From contig JAUJOO010000001.1 in NCBI GenBank assembly GCA_030447585.1, positions 154,213 through 218,212 of the forward strand: a DNA stretch of 64,000 nt. Direction: 5' to 3'. This DNA is from Nocardioidaceae bacterium (GTDB lineage Bacteria > Actinomycetota > Actinomycetes > Propionibacteriales > Nocardioidaceae). Under the pieces are notes generated by a model. It did not search any database. It was given only the letters and a program-made list of their open reading frames with translations, and had not been told where the DNA came from. The translations under genes were made by a program, and so were the position numbers. How positions within the stretch are numbered: position 1 is the first letter of the stretch; every line of letters starts with the position of its first letter. Below, in pieces: positions 42,812-51,019 of this stretch.

Positions 42812-43575
42812 TACGCCTGGGTGCGGGTGCGGCGGGCGGCGACGGCTCCGGCGCCGACGGCGATCAGCACGAGGCTGCCGCCGAGGGCGATCAGGGCGGT
42901 GTCGCTGTCTGCTGCGGTGCCACCGTTGCCGGTGTCGGCTCCGCCGGCGGGGGCGGCGAACAAGACGCCACACAGGGCCGGGTCGGTGGCCTCGGTGGGC
43001 AGGCTCGGGTCCAGGTCGGACATGGGCTTGCCGTCGTACTTGCCGCTGTTGTTGTGGTCGACGCCGTGGATGACGACAACCGACTCGCCGTTGGCGATGG
43101 CGGTGGCGATCTCGGGGGCGACGGTGATGCTGCCGCGCTGGTAGGAAAGCTGGCCGCCGGGTGCGGTGTCGAAGCGGTCAACGGCCAAGACGCTGTCGGG
43201 GCTGGTGTCGCCGGTCTTGGTCAGCGATACCACGACCGGGCCGTAGGCCGGTGCGCCGTCGGTGGTGTTGATCCTGCCGTCGTTTCCTGCGTCGTCGGCG
43301 GCGGTGGGGCACTCGTGGCGGGCGTCGGCAGCGAAGTGGATGTGGGCCGCGTGGGGCATGTCGGGCAGCAGGCCGGAGGCGGCCATGGTGACGTTGATCT
43401 GGTTACCGTCGACCTGCACCATGGCGGTGCCGCTGCCGGCGACGCCGTTGAGGGCGACCGGCTGCAGGTTGGCGGAGGTGTCTCCGTCGGCTGCCAGCGC
43501 GGTGCTCATGCCCAGGAAGGGCGAGGCGGCCAAGGTGGCGACTGCCAGCCCGGCCAGCTTGTGAGAGGTACGCAT
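42811..43575 (-). CDS. CHRD-domain surface protein, copy 2 (intact)
   Basis: 254 aa from ATG 43575, with GGAG 7 nt upstream (the track start at 43605 is a TTG). Signal peptide MRTSHKLAGLAVATLAASPFLGMSTALAADG, then a CHRD fold: GSGTAMVQVDGNQINVTMAASG, HAAHIHFAADARHECP and two Asp-rich stretches. It ends PAGGADTGNGG, a short linker, a hydrophobic helix (LIALGGSLVLIAVGAGAVAA) and RRTRTQA. CHRD proteins are secreted and mostly of unknown role. The C-terminus resembles that of DUF4331 (xDTG plus helix plus Arg), so anchoring by the local sortases is likely. Confidence 0.88.
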   Translation of the reverse strand: MRTSHKLAGLAVATLAASPFLGMSTALAADGDTSANLQPVALNGVAGSGTAMVQVDGNQINVTMAASGLLPDMPHAAHIHFAADARHECPTAADDAGNDGRINTTDGAPAYGPVVVSLTKTGDTSPDSVLAVDRFDTAPGGQLSYQRGSITVAPEIATAIANGESVVVIHGVDHNNSGKYDGKPMSDLDPSLPTEATDPALCGVLFAAPAGGADTGNGGTAADSDTALIALGGSLVLIAVGAGAVAARRTRTQA

Positions 43576-43868
43576 TCGGTGACTCCGATTTCGTTGGGCG
43601 GACAACTACCGCCATCGTGGATGTCTCGTCGTACAAGGTTCGTCACCGACCCGGGATCGGATTGGTGCCGGCCGCCATTCCTCGACGCTCCAGCAGCTTC
43701 AAACGCTCCACCAGCAGATGACGCCCGGATGCGCGCCCACCGCGCCCACCGCGCCCACCGCCGCGCCCAACGCCGCGCCGGTGTGGGCAGCAATCCCTTC
43801 GCGGTGCCGCGACGAATCACCACTACGTGGACGACCCGGTCCGCAGCCACGCCCAGGAGGACCACCCG
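43576..43868. promoter_or_regulatory. Divergent CHRD/cupredoxin promoter region, copy 2
   Basis: Same arrangement as 32195-32483. The centre contains a short tandem array, CGCGCCCAC repeated three times near 43735-43758, that copy 1 lacks. Flanks are nearly identical between copies, marking the conserved promoter or leader blocks. Confidence 0.6.
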
Positions 43869-44357
43869 ATGTCGACGAAGCCAACCATCCTCACCGTCGC
43901 AGTACTGGCACTACTCGCCACCGGATGCAGCTCCTCCGACCAACAAACCTCCGCAGAAGGCGACACGCCGCGAACCAGTAAGTCCTCCGTCCCGGCGTCC
44001 TCCAAGCCGTCCGCGGAGCCCAAGAAGAGCCCCAAGAAGAGCCCCAAGAAGAGCCCCAAGAAGAGCCCGAAGAATAGCCCGAAGAATAGCCCCTCGAAGC
44101 CTGCCGACGACTCTGTCGAGCTGACCATTCAGGACTTCATGTACGAGGTCCTCGACTCGGTTGCGCCGGGGACCGAGATCACGGTCACGAACGAGGACAG
44201 TGCGGCCCACACGGTCACCGCGGCTGACGGCGCCTTCGACGTCACGGTCGACGGCCGCGGCGGTACGACGACGTTCAAGGCTCCGTCGAAGCCAGGAGAG
44301 TATCCGTTCGTTTGCAACTTCCACGGCGGGATGACCGCGACTCTGGTCGTGAGCTGA
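43869..44357 (+). CDS. Cupredoxin lipoprotein, copy 2, with Lys/Ser/Pro repeat linker
   Basis: 162 aa from ATG 43869. The signal and lipobox (LLATGC) and first 30 residues match copy 1. Then an extra 45-residue linker of KSPK-type repeats (KKSPKKSPKKSP, KNSPKNSP) leads to the cupredoxin domain. Copper ligands are intact: AAHTVTA, and FVCNFHGGMTATLVV. The basic linker could span the wall or bind anionic polymers. Unlike copy 1, no membrane gene is coupled behind it. Confidence 0.9.
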   Translation: MSTKPTILTVAVLALLATGCSSSDQQTSAEGDTPRTSKSSVPASSKPSAEPKKSPKKSPKKSPKKSPKNSPKNSPSKPADDSVELTIQDFMYEVLDSVAPGTEITVTNEDSAAHTVTAADGAFDVTVDGRGGTTTFKAPSKPGEYPFVCNFHGGMTATLVVS

Positions 44358-44465
44358 CCGAACCTCGGCGGGTGCAAGGTGGCGTAGCCGTTCACCTACC
44401 AGTTGCGATCATCGCCAAACGACGCTGAGCTCCCAGCCGGGAGCCGGGAAGCCCTGGCCAGCCGC

Positions 44466-44960
44466 CTACTCGGTCGCCAGCAGCTTGCCCAGGTGCAGCG
44501 AGCCCTCGGCGTCGGCGTAGTGGCCGAAACGTGGGATCTCCACGTAGCCACAGGCGCGGTAGAGACCCACCGCATCGACCTGCACGAAGCCGGTCTCGAG
44601 CATCATGGCGTCCGCGCCGGCGAGATGGGCGGAGTCCTCCAGCGTTCGCAGCAGCTTCCGCGCGAACCCCCGGCCGCGGTATGCAGGATGCACGAACATC
44701 CTGCGGATCTCGGCGGGACTTTGCGGTGCCCAGCCCTCCAACGGCGGGTGTGACCGCCAGCCGCCCATGACGACCGGATCCATGGCGGCATATCCCAGGA
44801 AGAAGGCGCCGCGCGGCGGGGTGAAGTCGGAGGTTTCCAGCGGCGACGTGTCGGGTCCCCCGTAGATCTTGCGGTAATGGTCCTGCGCATGCTTGGTCAG
44901 CACTGCAGCGTGCTCATGCGAGTAGGCCACTTGCCGCAGCTCGAGAGAATCGTCTCCCAT
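44466..44960 (-). CDS. GNAT family N-acetyltransferase
   Basis: 164 aa. Acetyl-CoA binding motif A is RRMFVHPAYRGRGFARKLLRTLEDSA, with the following AMMLETGFVQVDAVGLYRACGYVEIPRFGHYA, the usual GNAT ending. Substrate cannot be deduced. Lies 17 bp downstream of the tmsB-like gene on the same strand. Confidence 0.9.
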   Translation of the reverse strand: MGDDSLELRQVAYSHEHAAVLTKHAQDHYRKIYGGPDTSPLETSDFTPPRGAFFLGYAAMDPVVMGGWRSHPPLEGWAPQSPAEIRRMFVHPAYRGRGFARKLLRTLEDSAHLAGADAMMLETGFVQVDAVGLYRACGYVEIPRFGHYADAEGSLHLGKLLATE

Positions 44961-44977
44961 AACAACGCCGATGAGTC

Positions 44978-46243
44978 TCAGCTGAGCCAGGTCGGGCGCA
45001 GGGGGAAGCCGGAGGAGCCGTCCGGTCTCACCCTGACTGCCAGCACCTGGTGGAGCTGGACATCGTTTGTCTCGAAGCCGAGCCTTGAACCGGCCATGTA
45101 AAGTCCCCAGACCCGCGCCGTTGCCTCATCGACGTCGGCGACGCAGGCGTCCCAGTTGGCGACAAGGTTCGCGCACCACCTGGCCAGGGTGAGGGCGTAG
45201 TGCTCGCGCAGGTTCTCTTCGTGCCTGACCTCGAGTCTGGCGTCCTGGGCGGTCGAGATGATCTTGCCTGAGCCAGTGAGCTCGCCGTCCGGGAACACGT
45301 AACGGTCGATGAAGGCGCCCGTCGTGGCGCGCGTGTCGTTCCGTGCTCGGGTGATGCAGTGGTTCAGCAGTCGCCCACCCGGTCGAAGCTTGTTGCGCAC
45401 GAACGAGAAGTACGCCGGATAGTTGTGGACCCCGACGTGCTCCAGAAGCCCGATGGAGCTGACGGCGTCATACGCCGTACCGGGGGCGTCTCGGTAGTCA
45501 CCATGGATGACCTCGGCCTGACCGCTCAACCCGTCGCGTTGGATCGCCAGGGTGCCCCACTTCGCCTGCTCGGCGCTCAACGTGATCCCGACCGCGGCGA
45601 CTCCGTAGTTCTTGGCGGCGTGACGCACCATCCCGCCCCAACCGCAGCCGAGGTCGAGCAGGCGCATTCCCGGTTGCAGGTCCAGCTTCCTCGCGACCAG
45701 GTCGAACTTCTCGTACTGGGCCTCCTCGAGGGTCGCGTCCGCACGTGGGAAGACAGCACACGTGTAGGCCATTGAGGGCCCGAGCACCATCTCGTAGAAC
45801 GAGTTCGAGACGTCGTAGTGGTGCTGAATCGACTCGGCGTCGCGTGGCCGTGAATGCCGCAGCCCCTCAGCGGCTCGGCGCCATCGTGGAACGGCCTCCT
45901 GCGGCGGCGGCTCGGGCGGCACCATGCGGCGCGGGCCGAGCTCACGCACCAGCAACGCAAGCTCTGCCGGCGTCGGCCGACGAAACCGCCAGCCACCCAT
46001 GAGCCGAAGGGCGTTGTAAGGGTCGCCGGGATGCGTGCCTTCGAGATCCAGGTCGCCGCACACGTAGGCTCGCGCCATTCCGAGGTCGCCCGGGGCGGTA
46101 GCGAGGTAGCGAAGGCCACGCTCGTTCTTCAACCGCATGGTTATCCCGGTGTCGGTAGGTCCGAAGCCGCTGCCGTCATACGCCTGGAACCGCACCGGCG
46201 GCTCACCGGCAGTGAGCTGGGCCACCATCGAAGCGATCGTCAT
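44978..46243 (-). CDS. tmsB: Cyclopropane-synthase-family methyltransferase for 10-methylene/10-methyl fatty acids
   Basis: 421 aa. CFA-synthase-type SAM methyltransferase: IQHHYDVSNSFYEMVLGPSMAYTCAVF, SAM motif RLLDLGCGWGGMVRHAA, and SSIGLLEHVGVHNYPAYF. In mycobacteria and relatives the TmsB/BfaB enzyme adds a methylene at C10 of oleoyl chains and the partner oxidoreductase reduces it to the 10-methyl form (tuberculostearic acid in C18). The assignment rests on the partner gene immediately upstream, with an ATGA overlap. Without it, an ordinary CFA synthase would be equally likely. Confidence 0.85.
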   Translation of the reverse strand: MTIASMVAQLTAGEPPVRFQAYDGSGFGPTDTGITMRLKNERGLRYLATAPGDLGMARAYVCGDLDLEGTHPGDPYNALRLMGGWRFRRPTPAELALLVRELGPRRMVPPEPPPQEAVPRWRRAAEGLRHSRPRDAESIQHHYDVSNSFYEMVLGPSMAYTCAVFPRADATLEEAQYEKFDLVARKLDLQPGMRLLDLGCGWGGMVRHAAKNYGVAAVGITLSAEQAKWGTLAIQRDGLSGQAEVIHGDYRDAPGTAYDAVSSIGLLEHVGVHNYPAYFSFVRNKLRPGGRLLNHCITRARNDTRATTGAFIDRYVFPDGELTGSGKIISTAQDARLEVRHEENLREHYALTLARWCANLVANWDACVADVDEATARVWGLYMAGSRLGFETNDVQLHQVLAVRVRPDGSSGFPLRPTWLS

Positions 46244-47649
46244 CGTCGCCCCACCGCTTTGTCGTACAGCCCAGTCAACCGGTTGTGTGGGTCGTAGCGT
46301 CTTTTCACCTCGTGGTAGGTGTCTCCTCCGTAGATCGCGTAGAAGCGATCCGCGTCGTAGTAGGCGTCTGAGTACAACGACTTGTGGCCGTCGTGCTGGG
46401 CGACGGCTCGCTCGATCATCATGTTCACGTCACCGTCCGCCCTGTCGGGGCCGATGGGGACAGTCCCCCAGAACCCGACGTTCACATACACCTGCCGCGG
46501 CTGCAGCGGATACAGCGGCCAGGTCCTGGCTGACCCCACGCCCGCGGCCTCCCTCAACATGAGCGGACACAGCCAAACGGGGCGCATCCCTACCTGCTCG
46601 TCGAACCAGCGAAGGAAGCCGGCTGCGCGCTCCACCGGGATCTCGACGTCCTGGACAACGCGCTCGCGCGGTGGACGACCGCACCACCGGTCGACGCATG
46701 CCATCACCCGGTACCGGTTCTCCCACCCGACGATGCGGTGGTAGACGTCGCTGCGCCGATACCGTGCCGGCCACAGGAGCCGACCGACCCGGTTTTGGAC
46801 GCCGAAGGCCTGCGAACACCAGAACCAGTCGGTGTCCCAACGCCAGAGGTAGTCGCTGGTCGTCAACACGTCATTCGACCGCTCTCGGATGGAGCGGTAG
46901 TAGATCTGCGTACCGGTGTAGTTGCTGGTCGACAGCAGCCCGGAGCTCGGGAGGTCGTCGACGAACCTGCCGAGCGTCAAGTATGCCTCGTCGGGACCGA
47001 ACACCACCCCGTCCAGGAACTCGACAGGGTCGCCGCCCCACTCGTGCGTTGCGCAGATCGCGATGACCGCTGCGGTGAGTGCGCCGAGGTCGTCGAAGCG
47101 GACATGCCGCACAGCGACGTAGGGAGCCACCGCCTGTAGGGAGATGCGGAGCCGGACGGCGTACCCCAGGCTGCCGTAGGAGTTCGGAAAGGCGAAGAAG
47201 AGGTCGGAGTGGTCGCCTGCCGGCGTTGCGGTGACGACGTCACCGTCACCGGCCAGAATGTCCATCTCGAGCACCGACTCGTGCGGCAGCCCGTGCCGAA
47301 AGGAGGTCGACTCGATTCCCAGGCCGGCCACGGCGCCGCCGAGCGTGATCGTCTTGAGCTGCGGCACGACCAGGGGCATGAGCCCCTCGCCGAGGGTGGC
47401 CGCGACGAGCCGCTCGTAGGTGCACGTCCCTTGTACGTCGGCGGTCCGCGTCTCGGCGTCGATGCTGATGACGCCTGTCAGGCCGGCGACATCGAGGCCG
47501 GTGCTCACCGAGTCGGCGCGCGGACGGAAGAGGTTCGATGTCGGCTTGGCGAGGCGGACCGGTTGATCGGCAGGGAGCTTGCGATACGACGCCTGCAGTG
47601 CCTCGACAGCCGCGTCGTGTCGCGTAGCGTGTCCTCCTTGCACCGGCAC
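46240..47649 (-). CDS. tmsA: FAD-linked oxidoreductase partner of 10-methyl fatty acid synthesis
   Basis: 469 aa, DHCR24/FAD_binding_4-like: TGVISIDAETRTADVQGTCTYERLVAATL, the FAD-site block KTITLGGAVAGLGIESTSFRHGL and FFAFPNSYGSLGYAVRLRI. This family includes TmsA/BfaA, which reduces 10-methylene to 10-methyl chains, and the 4-bp overlap with the CFA-type gene supports that role. Start: GTG 47649 is used. A very good Shine-Dalgarno (AAGGAGGA) lies inside the predicted protein, 5-7 nt before an ACG codon (RHDAAVEALQ), so translation may really begin at an ACG that was once ATG. Confidence 0.85.
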   Translation of the reverse strand: MPVQGGHATRHDAAVEALQASYRKLPADQPVRLAKPTSNLFRPRADSVSTGLDVAGLTGVISIDAETRTADVQGTCTYERLVAATLGEGLMPLVVPQLKTITLGGAVAGLGIESTSFRHGLPHESVLEMDILAGDGDVVTATPAGDHSDLFFAFPNSYGSLGYAVRLRISLQAVAPYVAVRHVRFDDLGALTAAVIAICATHEWGGDPVEFLDGVVFGPDEAYLTLGRFVDDLPSSGLLSTSNYTGTQIYYRSIRERSNDVLTTSDYLWRWDTDWFWCSQAFGVQNRVGRLLWPARYRRSDVYHRIVGWENRYRVMACVDRWCGRPPRERVVQDVEIPVERAAGFLRWFDEQVGMRPVWLCPLMLREAAGVGSARTWPLYPLQPRQVYVNVGFWGTVPIGPDRADGDVNMMIERAVAQHDGHKSLYSDAYYDADRFYAIYGGDTYHEVKRRYDPHNRLTGLYDKAVGRR

Positions 47650-47743
47650 CTTCTCACCCTATCGAGGGTCTGACCTCCGCTGCCGTGCGTCCAGGACGAG
47701 CTAATGTGAGGCGAGCCGTTCCCCACGCCGAGGAGCTTCCCCG

Positions 47744-48322
47744 ATGTCGACGTCTTCCGGAGGGCTCCCGGCCGATGCCTCAGTCGCCACCGGTGAGAGG
47801 GGGGGCCTGGCCGCGGAGATATATGCCGTCGCCCACCTGACCGGAGACTTCCGGCTCAGGTCGGGGGCCGCCGCCACGGAGTATTTCGACAAGTACCAGT
47901 TCGAGTCGAGCCCAGCCCTTCTGAAGAAGGTTGCCGCCGCCATGGTCGACCTCATACCCCGTGATACCGAGGTCCTTGCAGGGCTGGAACTGGGCGGGGT
48001 GCCGGTGGCCACAGCACTGTCTCTGCGGACGGGTCTGCCGCTGGCGTTCGTCCGCAAGAAGGCAAAGACCTACGGCACCTGCCGCATCGCCGAGGGCGTC
48101 GACGTCGACGGACGTCGCGTGACGGTGGTGGAAGACGTCGTCACCTCCGGTGGGCAGATCGTCTTGTCGGTCCAGGACCTGCGCCAAGCGGGAGCTCAGG
48201 TGAAGCATGCGCTGTGTGTCATCGACCGAGAGGCCGGCGGTATCGACGCCCTTGCGCAGGTAGGCATCTCGTTGCGGCCGCTGTTCCGTGCCGATGACCT
48301 GCGCTCAGCGGTCGGCGCCTGA
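47744..48322 (+). CDS. pyrE: Orotate phosphoribosyltransferase-like protein
   Basis: 192 aa. Type I PRTase with the PRPP loop VTVVEDVVTSGGQ, FDKYQFESSPALLKKVAAAM and LELGGVPVATALSLRTGLPLAFVRKKAKTYG, the orotate-site pattern. It makes OMP for pyrimidine synthesis. Actinobacteria sometimes hold a pyrE at a distance from the pyr operon, so this may be the main or an extra copy. Intact and followed directly by a peptidase remnant. Confidence 0.87.
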   Translation: MSTSSGGLPADASVATGERGGLAAEIYAVAHLTGDFRLRSGAAATEYFDKYQFESSPALLKKVAAAMVDLIPRDTEVLAGLELGGVPVATALSLRTGLPLAFVRKKAKTYGTCRIAEGVDVDGRRVTVVEDVVTSGGQIVLSVQDLRQAGAQVKHALCVIDREAGGIDALAQVGISLRPLFRADDLRSAVGA

Positions 48323-48329
48323 GGGCGTT

Positions 48330-49059
48330 TCGTCACGTGGGTCACCTATGTCGACGTACAGGCCGAGCGGTCGACGCTGCCCGACGAGACAACGGTGGTG
48401 TCGGCGTACGGGCCCGAGCCGGGCGTGCCCCACGAGAGGCGAAGCTGCCCAGGATCATCCAGGTACTGTCCGAAAGCTGGGGGCCCTACCCCGCTCCGCA
48501 GGCCGGCGGGATCTTTGTGAACGGCGAGGTGCCATTCTCGCTCGAGACCTTCACCCGGCCCATCTACACCGAGGGCGCTGACGTTCCCACGATCGTGCAC
48601 GAGAACGGCCACCAATGGTGGGGCGAGAACGTCTCAATCAAACGCTGGCGAGACATCTGTCTCACCGAGTGCTTCGCGTCGTACTCGGTGTGGCTGTGGG
48701 ACGAGTCTCGTCGGGCCGACCTAGACGACCGGTATCGGTCCGGCGTCGACCCTGACGGCGAGGACTTCTTCAATGCACCTCTGTACGACATGGGGCCGGG
48801 CAACGAGTTCGAGTTCGAAGGTGTCTATCTCAAGGGCACCTACTTCCTGCACGCGCTTCGCGCCAAGCTCGGCGACGATGCCTTCTTCTCTGCCATGCGC
48901 CAGATCCAGCGCGAGTACGCCGGCGGCAACATGTCAATGTTGGAGCTGCGAGAAGGGCTCGAGGCAAAGACCGGCACGGATCTCACCAGCTTCTGGCAAG
49001 AGTGGGTGCTCGACACGGGTCGCCCGTCGGACGCCAACCTCTTCCCGGGCGACCTCTGA
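48330..49059 (+). pseudogene. M1 family metallopeptidase, C-terminal fragment with frameshift
   Basis: A short frame at about 48330-48435 gives YVDVQAERSTLPDETTVVSAYGPEPGVPHER. After a one-base shift near 48436 the second frame (AKLPRIIQVLSESWGPYP to the stop at 49059) holds the M1 zinc site TIVHENGHQWWG with the downstream Glu in DICLTECFASYSVWLW. About 45-50% of a typical secreted M1 peptidase from its middle to the C-terminus is present. The signal peptide and N-terminal domain are missing, because the fragment abuts the pyrE stop. It is therefore a truncated relic. Confidence 0.85.
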
Positions 49060-49086
49060 CGGCATGCGTTGGCCTGGGGCCGGTGT

Positions 49087-49118
49087 CGCGCGTCAAGGCG
49101 CGCACTTCTTGACGCGCG
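49087..49118. promoter_or_regulatory. Inverted repeat upstream of the sigma factor/purine operon
   Basis: CGCGCGTCAAG, 10-bp spacer, CTTGACGCGCG: perfect 11-bp arms ending 50 bp before the sigma factor start. The right arm contains TTGACG, which could be a -35 element, so a repressor here would block the operon promoter. It could also terminate the upstream relic transcript, but there is no T-run. Confidence 0.6.
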
Positions 49119-49168
49119 CGGTTGGGTACGGTGCTGGGAAGTGGCTCGGACAGGTCAGGAGTGAGCCG

Positions 49169-50170
49169 ATGACAACCACATCCACAGTTCTCGACCCCGA
49201 GTCTGAGCTGCTGGCATACCGTCGTGAGCTGCTGGGCTTTTGCTACCGGATGCTTGGATCGGCATTCGACGCCGACGACGCCGTGCAGGAGTCGATGACT
49301 CGCGCCTGGCGCAGCCTCGAGCACTTCGAGGGGCGTGCTGCCCTGCGATCCTGGCTCTACCGCATCGCGACGAACGTCTGCCTGGACATGCTGAGCAGCC
49401 GTAGTCGGCGCGCGCGTCCCATGGATCTCTCGTCTTCGGCGTGGGAGCCGGTGGAGGCGTCGTTGTCGGCGCGCAGACCGGAGAACACCTGGCTGGAGCC
49501 CATCCTCGACACCCAGGTGCTCGGGTCGCCGAGCGACCCAGCCGACGTGACAGTGGGTCGGGAGTCGGTGCGGCTCGCCTTCGTCGCAGCACTGCAGCAC
49601 TTGCCACCGCGTCAGCGCGCGGTGTTGATCCTTCGCGACGTCCTGCGGTGGAAGGCCGAGGAGGTCGCGGAGCTACTCGAGTCGTCCGTCGCCTCGGTCA
49701 ACAGCGCACTCCAGCGCGCGCGGGCGACGGTCGAGTCGCGAGGGGTGAGCGAGGGGCAGAGATATGACCCACTCGACGCCGAGCAGCAGGAGCTCCTCGC
49801 CCAGTACGTCGAGGCCTTCGAGAGCTACAACATCGACCGGTTCGTTGAGCTGTTACGCGAAGATGCCACCCAGAACATGCCGCCGTACGAGATGTGGCTG
49901 CAAGGACGGCGCGACATCGGCGCCTGGATGCTCGGTCCAGGGCAGCATTGCATCGGTTCGCGGTTGCTGCCGGTCGTCGCGAACGGTGCGCCCGCCTTCG
50001 CCCAGTACCGCGCCAGCGGTCCAGGCGGTGAACACCAACCGTGGGCACTGCATGTGCTCGAGGTGTCGGGCGGCCAGGTCGCCGCCATCACGTCGTTCCT
50101 CGACACTCGGTTGTTCCCCCTGCTCGGGCTTCCGGCGCACGGCGAAGGAGACATTGGTGCGGCTCGCTGA
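49169..50170 (+). CDS. ECF-type RNA polymerase sigma factor with SnoaL-like C-terminal extension (SigG/SigJ-like)
   Basis: 333 aa from ATG 49169, with AGGAG upstream; the track start 48773 lies in the peptidase relic. Region 2 is LGFCYRMLGSAFDADDAVQESMTRAWRSLEHFEGRAALRSWLYRIATNVCLDML. Region 4 is ALQHLPPRQRAVLILRDVLRWKAEEVAELLESSVASVNSALQRARA. A 120-residue SnoaL-like domain (LLAQYVEAFESYNIDRFVELLREDATQNMPP) follows, which in this group acts in cis as a regulator instead of a separate anti-sigma factor. Its end overlaps the OHCU decarboxylase gene by 14 bp, so it heads the purine operon and probably drives it or is drawn along with it. Confidence 0.92.
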   Translation: MTTTSTVLDPESELLAYRRELLGFCYRMLGSAFDADDAVQESMTRAWRSLEHFEGRAALRSWLYRIATNVCLDMLSSRSRRARPMDLSSSAWEPVEASLSARRPENTWLEPILDTQVLGSPSDPADVTVGRESVRLAFVAALQHLPPRQRAVLILRDVLRWKAEEVAELLESSVASVNSALQRARATVESRGVSEGQRYDPLDAEQQELLAQYVEAFESYNIDRFVELLREDATQNMPPYEMWLQGRRDIGAWMLGPGQHCIGSRLLPVVANGAPAFAQYRASGPGGEHQPWALHVLEVSGGQVAAITSFLDTRLFPLLGLPAHGEGDIGAAR

Positions 50171-50654
50171 GTTCAACGCGCTTGGCGGGGACGAGGCGCG
50201 CGCCGCGATAGCCGCGTGCCTCGGCGTACGACGCTGGGCCGACGAGGTAGTGACCGCTCGTCCCTACGACGACCTGGCCGACCTGCTTGAAAAGGCACGT
50301 GCCAGCGCGGAGAACCTCGACGATCAGGAGCTGGCCGCTGCGCTGAGCAGCCATCCCAGAATCGGTGATCCCCAGGCACCAACGGGCGGCGAGTCCGCGA
50401 TGTCTGCAGCGGAGCAGTCCGGCGTAGACAACTTGGACACTGAAGCAGCAGACCGCATCCGCAGCGGAAACCGGGCCTACGAGAACCGGTTCGACCGCGT
50501 CTTCTTGATCCGCGCCTCGGGTCGGTCCGGCGAGGAGATCGCAGCGGAGCTGGAGCGAAGGCTCGACAACGACGACGAGACCGAGCGCCGCGAGACGGTG
50601 TCCGAGCTCCGGCAAATCGCGCTGCTGCGTCTCGAACAGGTGGTGACTGCATGA
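50157..50654 (+). CDS. 2-oxo-4-hydroxy-4-carboxy-5-ureidoimidazoline (OHCU) decarboxylase
   Basis: 165 aa from GTG 50157, supported by GGAG at 50147; the track shows it only inside a longer frame. Motifs of the all-helical family: EFNALGGDEARAAIAACLG, ALSSHPRIGDPQA with the catalytic His, and NRAYENRFDRVFLIRASGRSGEEIAAELERRL. It decarboxylates OHCU to (S)-allantoin, the third step of urate breakdown. It overlaps the sigma gene and is overlapped by the HIU hydrolase start. Confidence 0.93.
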   Translation: MRLAEFNALGGDEARAAIAACLGVRRWADEVVTARPYDDLADLLEKARASAENLDDQELAAALSSHPRIGDPQAPTGGESAMSAAEQSGVDNLDTEAADRIRSGNRAYENRFDRVFLIRASGRSGEEIAAELERRLDNDDETERRETVSELRQIALLRLEQVVTA

Positions 50655-50980
50655 GCCAGGTCACGACGCACGTCCTCGACACCGCACGCGGTTGCCCCGC
50701 CGCCGGTGTGGTCGTCGTTTTGGAGCAGGCGGTCGGCGACCCACCGATCCTCGCCACGGCGACAACCGACGAGATGGGTCGCGTCTTCGACCTGGGAGCG
50801 GACCGGTTGGAGCCCGGCGTCTACCGGCTGAGGTTCAACACGGGCGGCTACTTCGCAGACCAGGCCATGCCTGGCTTCTTTCCTGAGGTCCTGGTCAGCA
50901 TCGAGGTCGGCAGCGCGGACCACTACCACGTGCCGCTTCTGCTGAGCCCCTTCGGCTACTCGACGTACCGGGGCAGCTGA
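50651..50980 (+). CDS. 5-hydroxyisourate hydrolase (transthyretin-like)
   Basis: 109 aa. Transthyretin fold with the HIUase signatures VTTHVLDTARGCPAAGVVV at the N-terminus, the middle RLRFNTGGYF, and the C-terminal tetrapeptide YRGS that replaces the hormone-carrier ending. It opens the HIU ring made by uricase. ATG overlaps the preceding stop (ATGA). Confidence 0.96.
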   Translation: MSQVTTHVLDTARGCPAAGVVVVLEQAVGDPPILATATTDEMGRVFDLGADRLEPGVYRLRFNTGGYFADQAMPGFFPEVLVSIEVGSADHYHVPLLLSPFGYSTYRGS

Positions 50981-51019
50981 GCGTGGCGACGCTGACCGGC
51001 AGCTCCGGCGGGACCTGAC

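Larger units (their letters stand above)
42753..43970. repeat. Copy 2 of the 1.2-kb direct repeat
   Basis: Partner of 31374-32585, 11.4 kb away in the same orientation. It contains the sortase scrap, the intact CHRD gene, the divergent promoter and the start of the second cupredoxin gene. The right edge is at the point where the cupredoxin coding sequences separate (after the AEGDT codons). Confidence 0.95.

Noticed and set aside
43054-44124. 356-aa plus-strand ORF over CHRD copy 2 and cupredoxin 2
   Set aside because: Antisense to the CHRD gene and out of frame with the cupredoxin; the real genes have signals and motifs.
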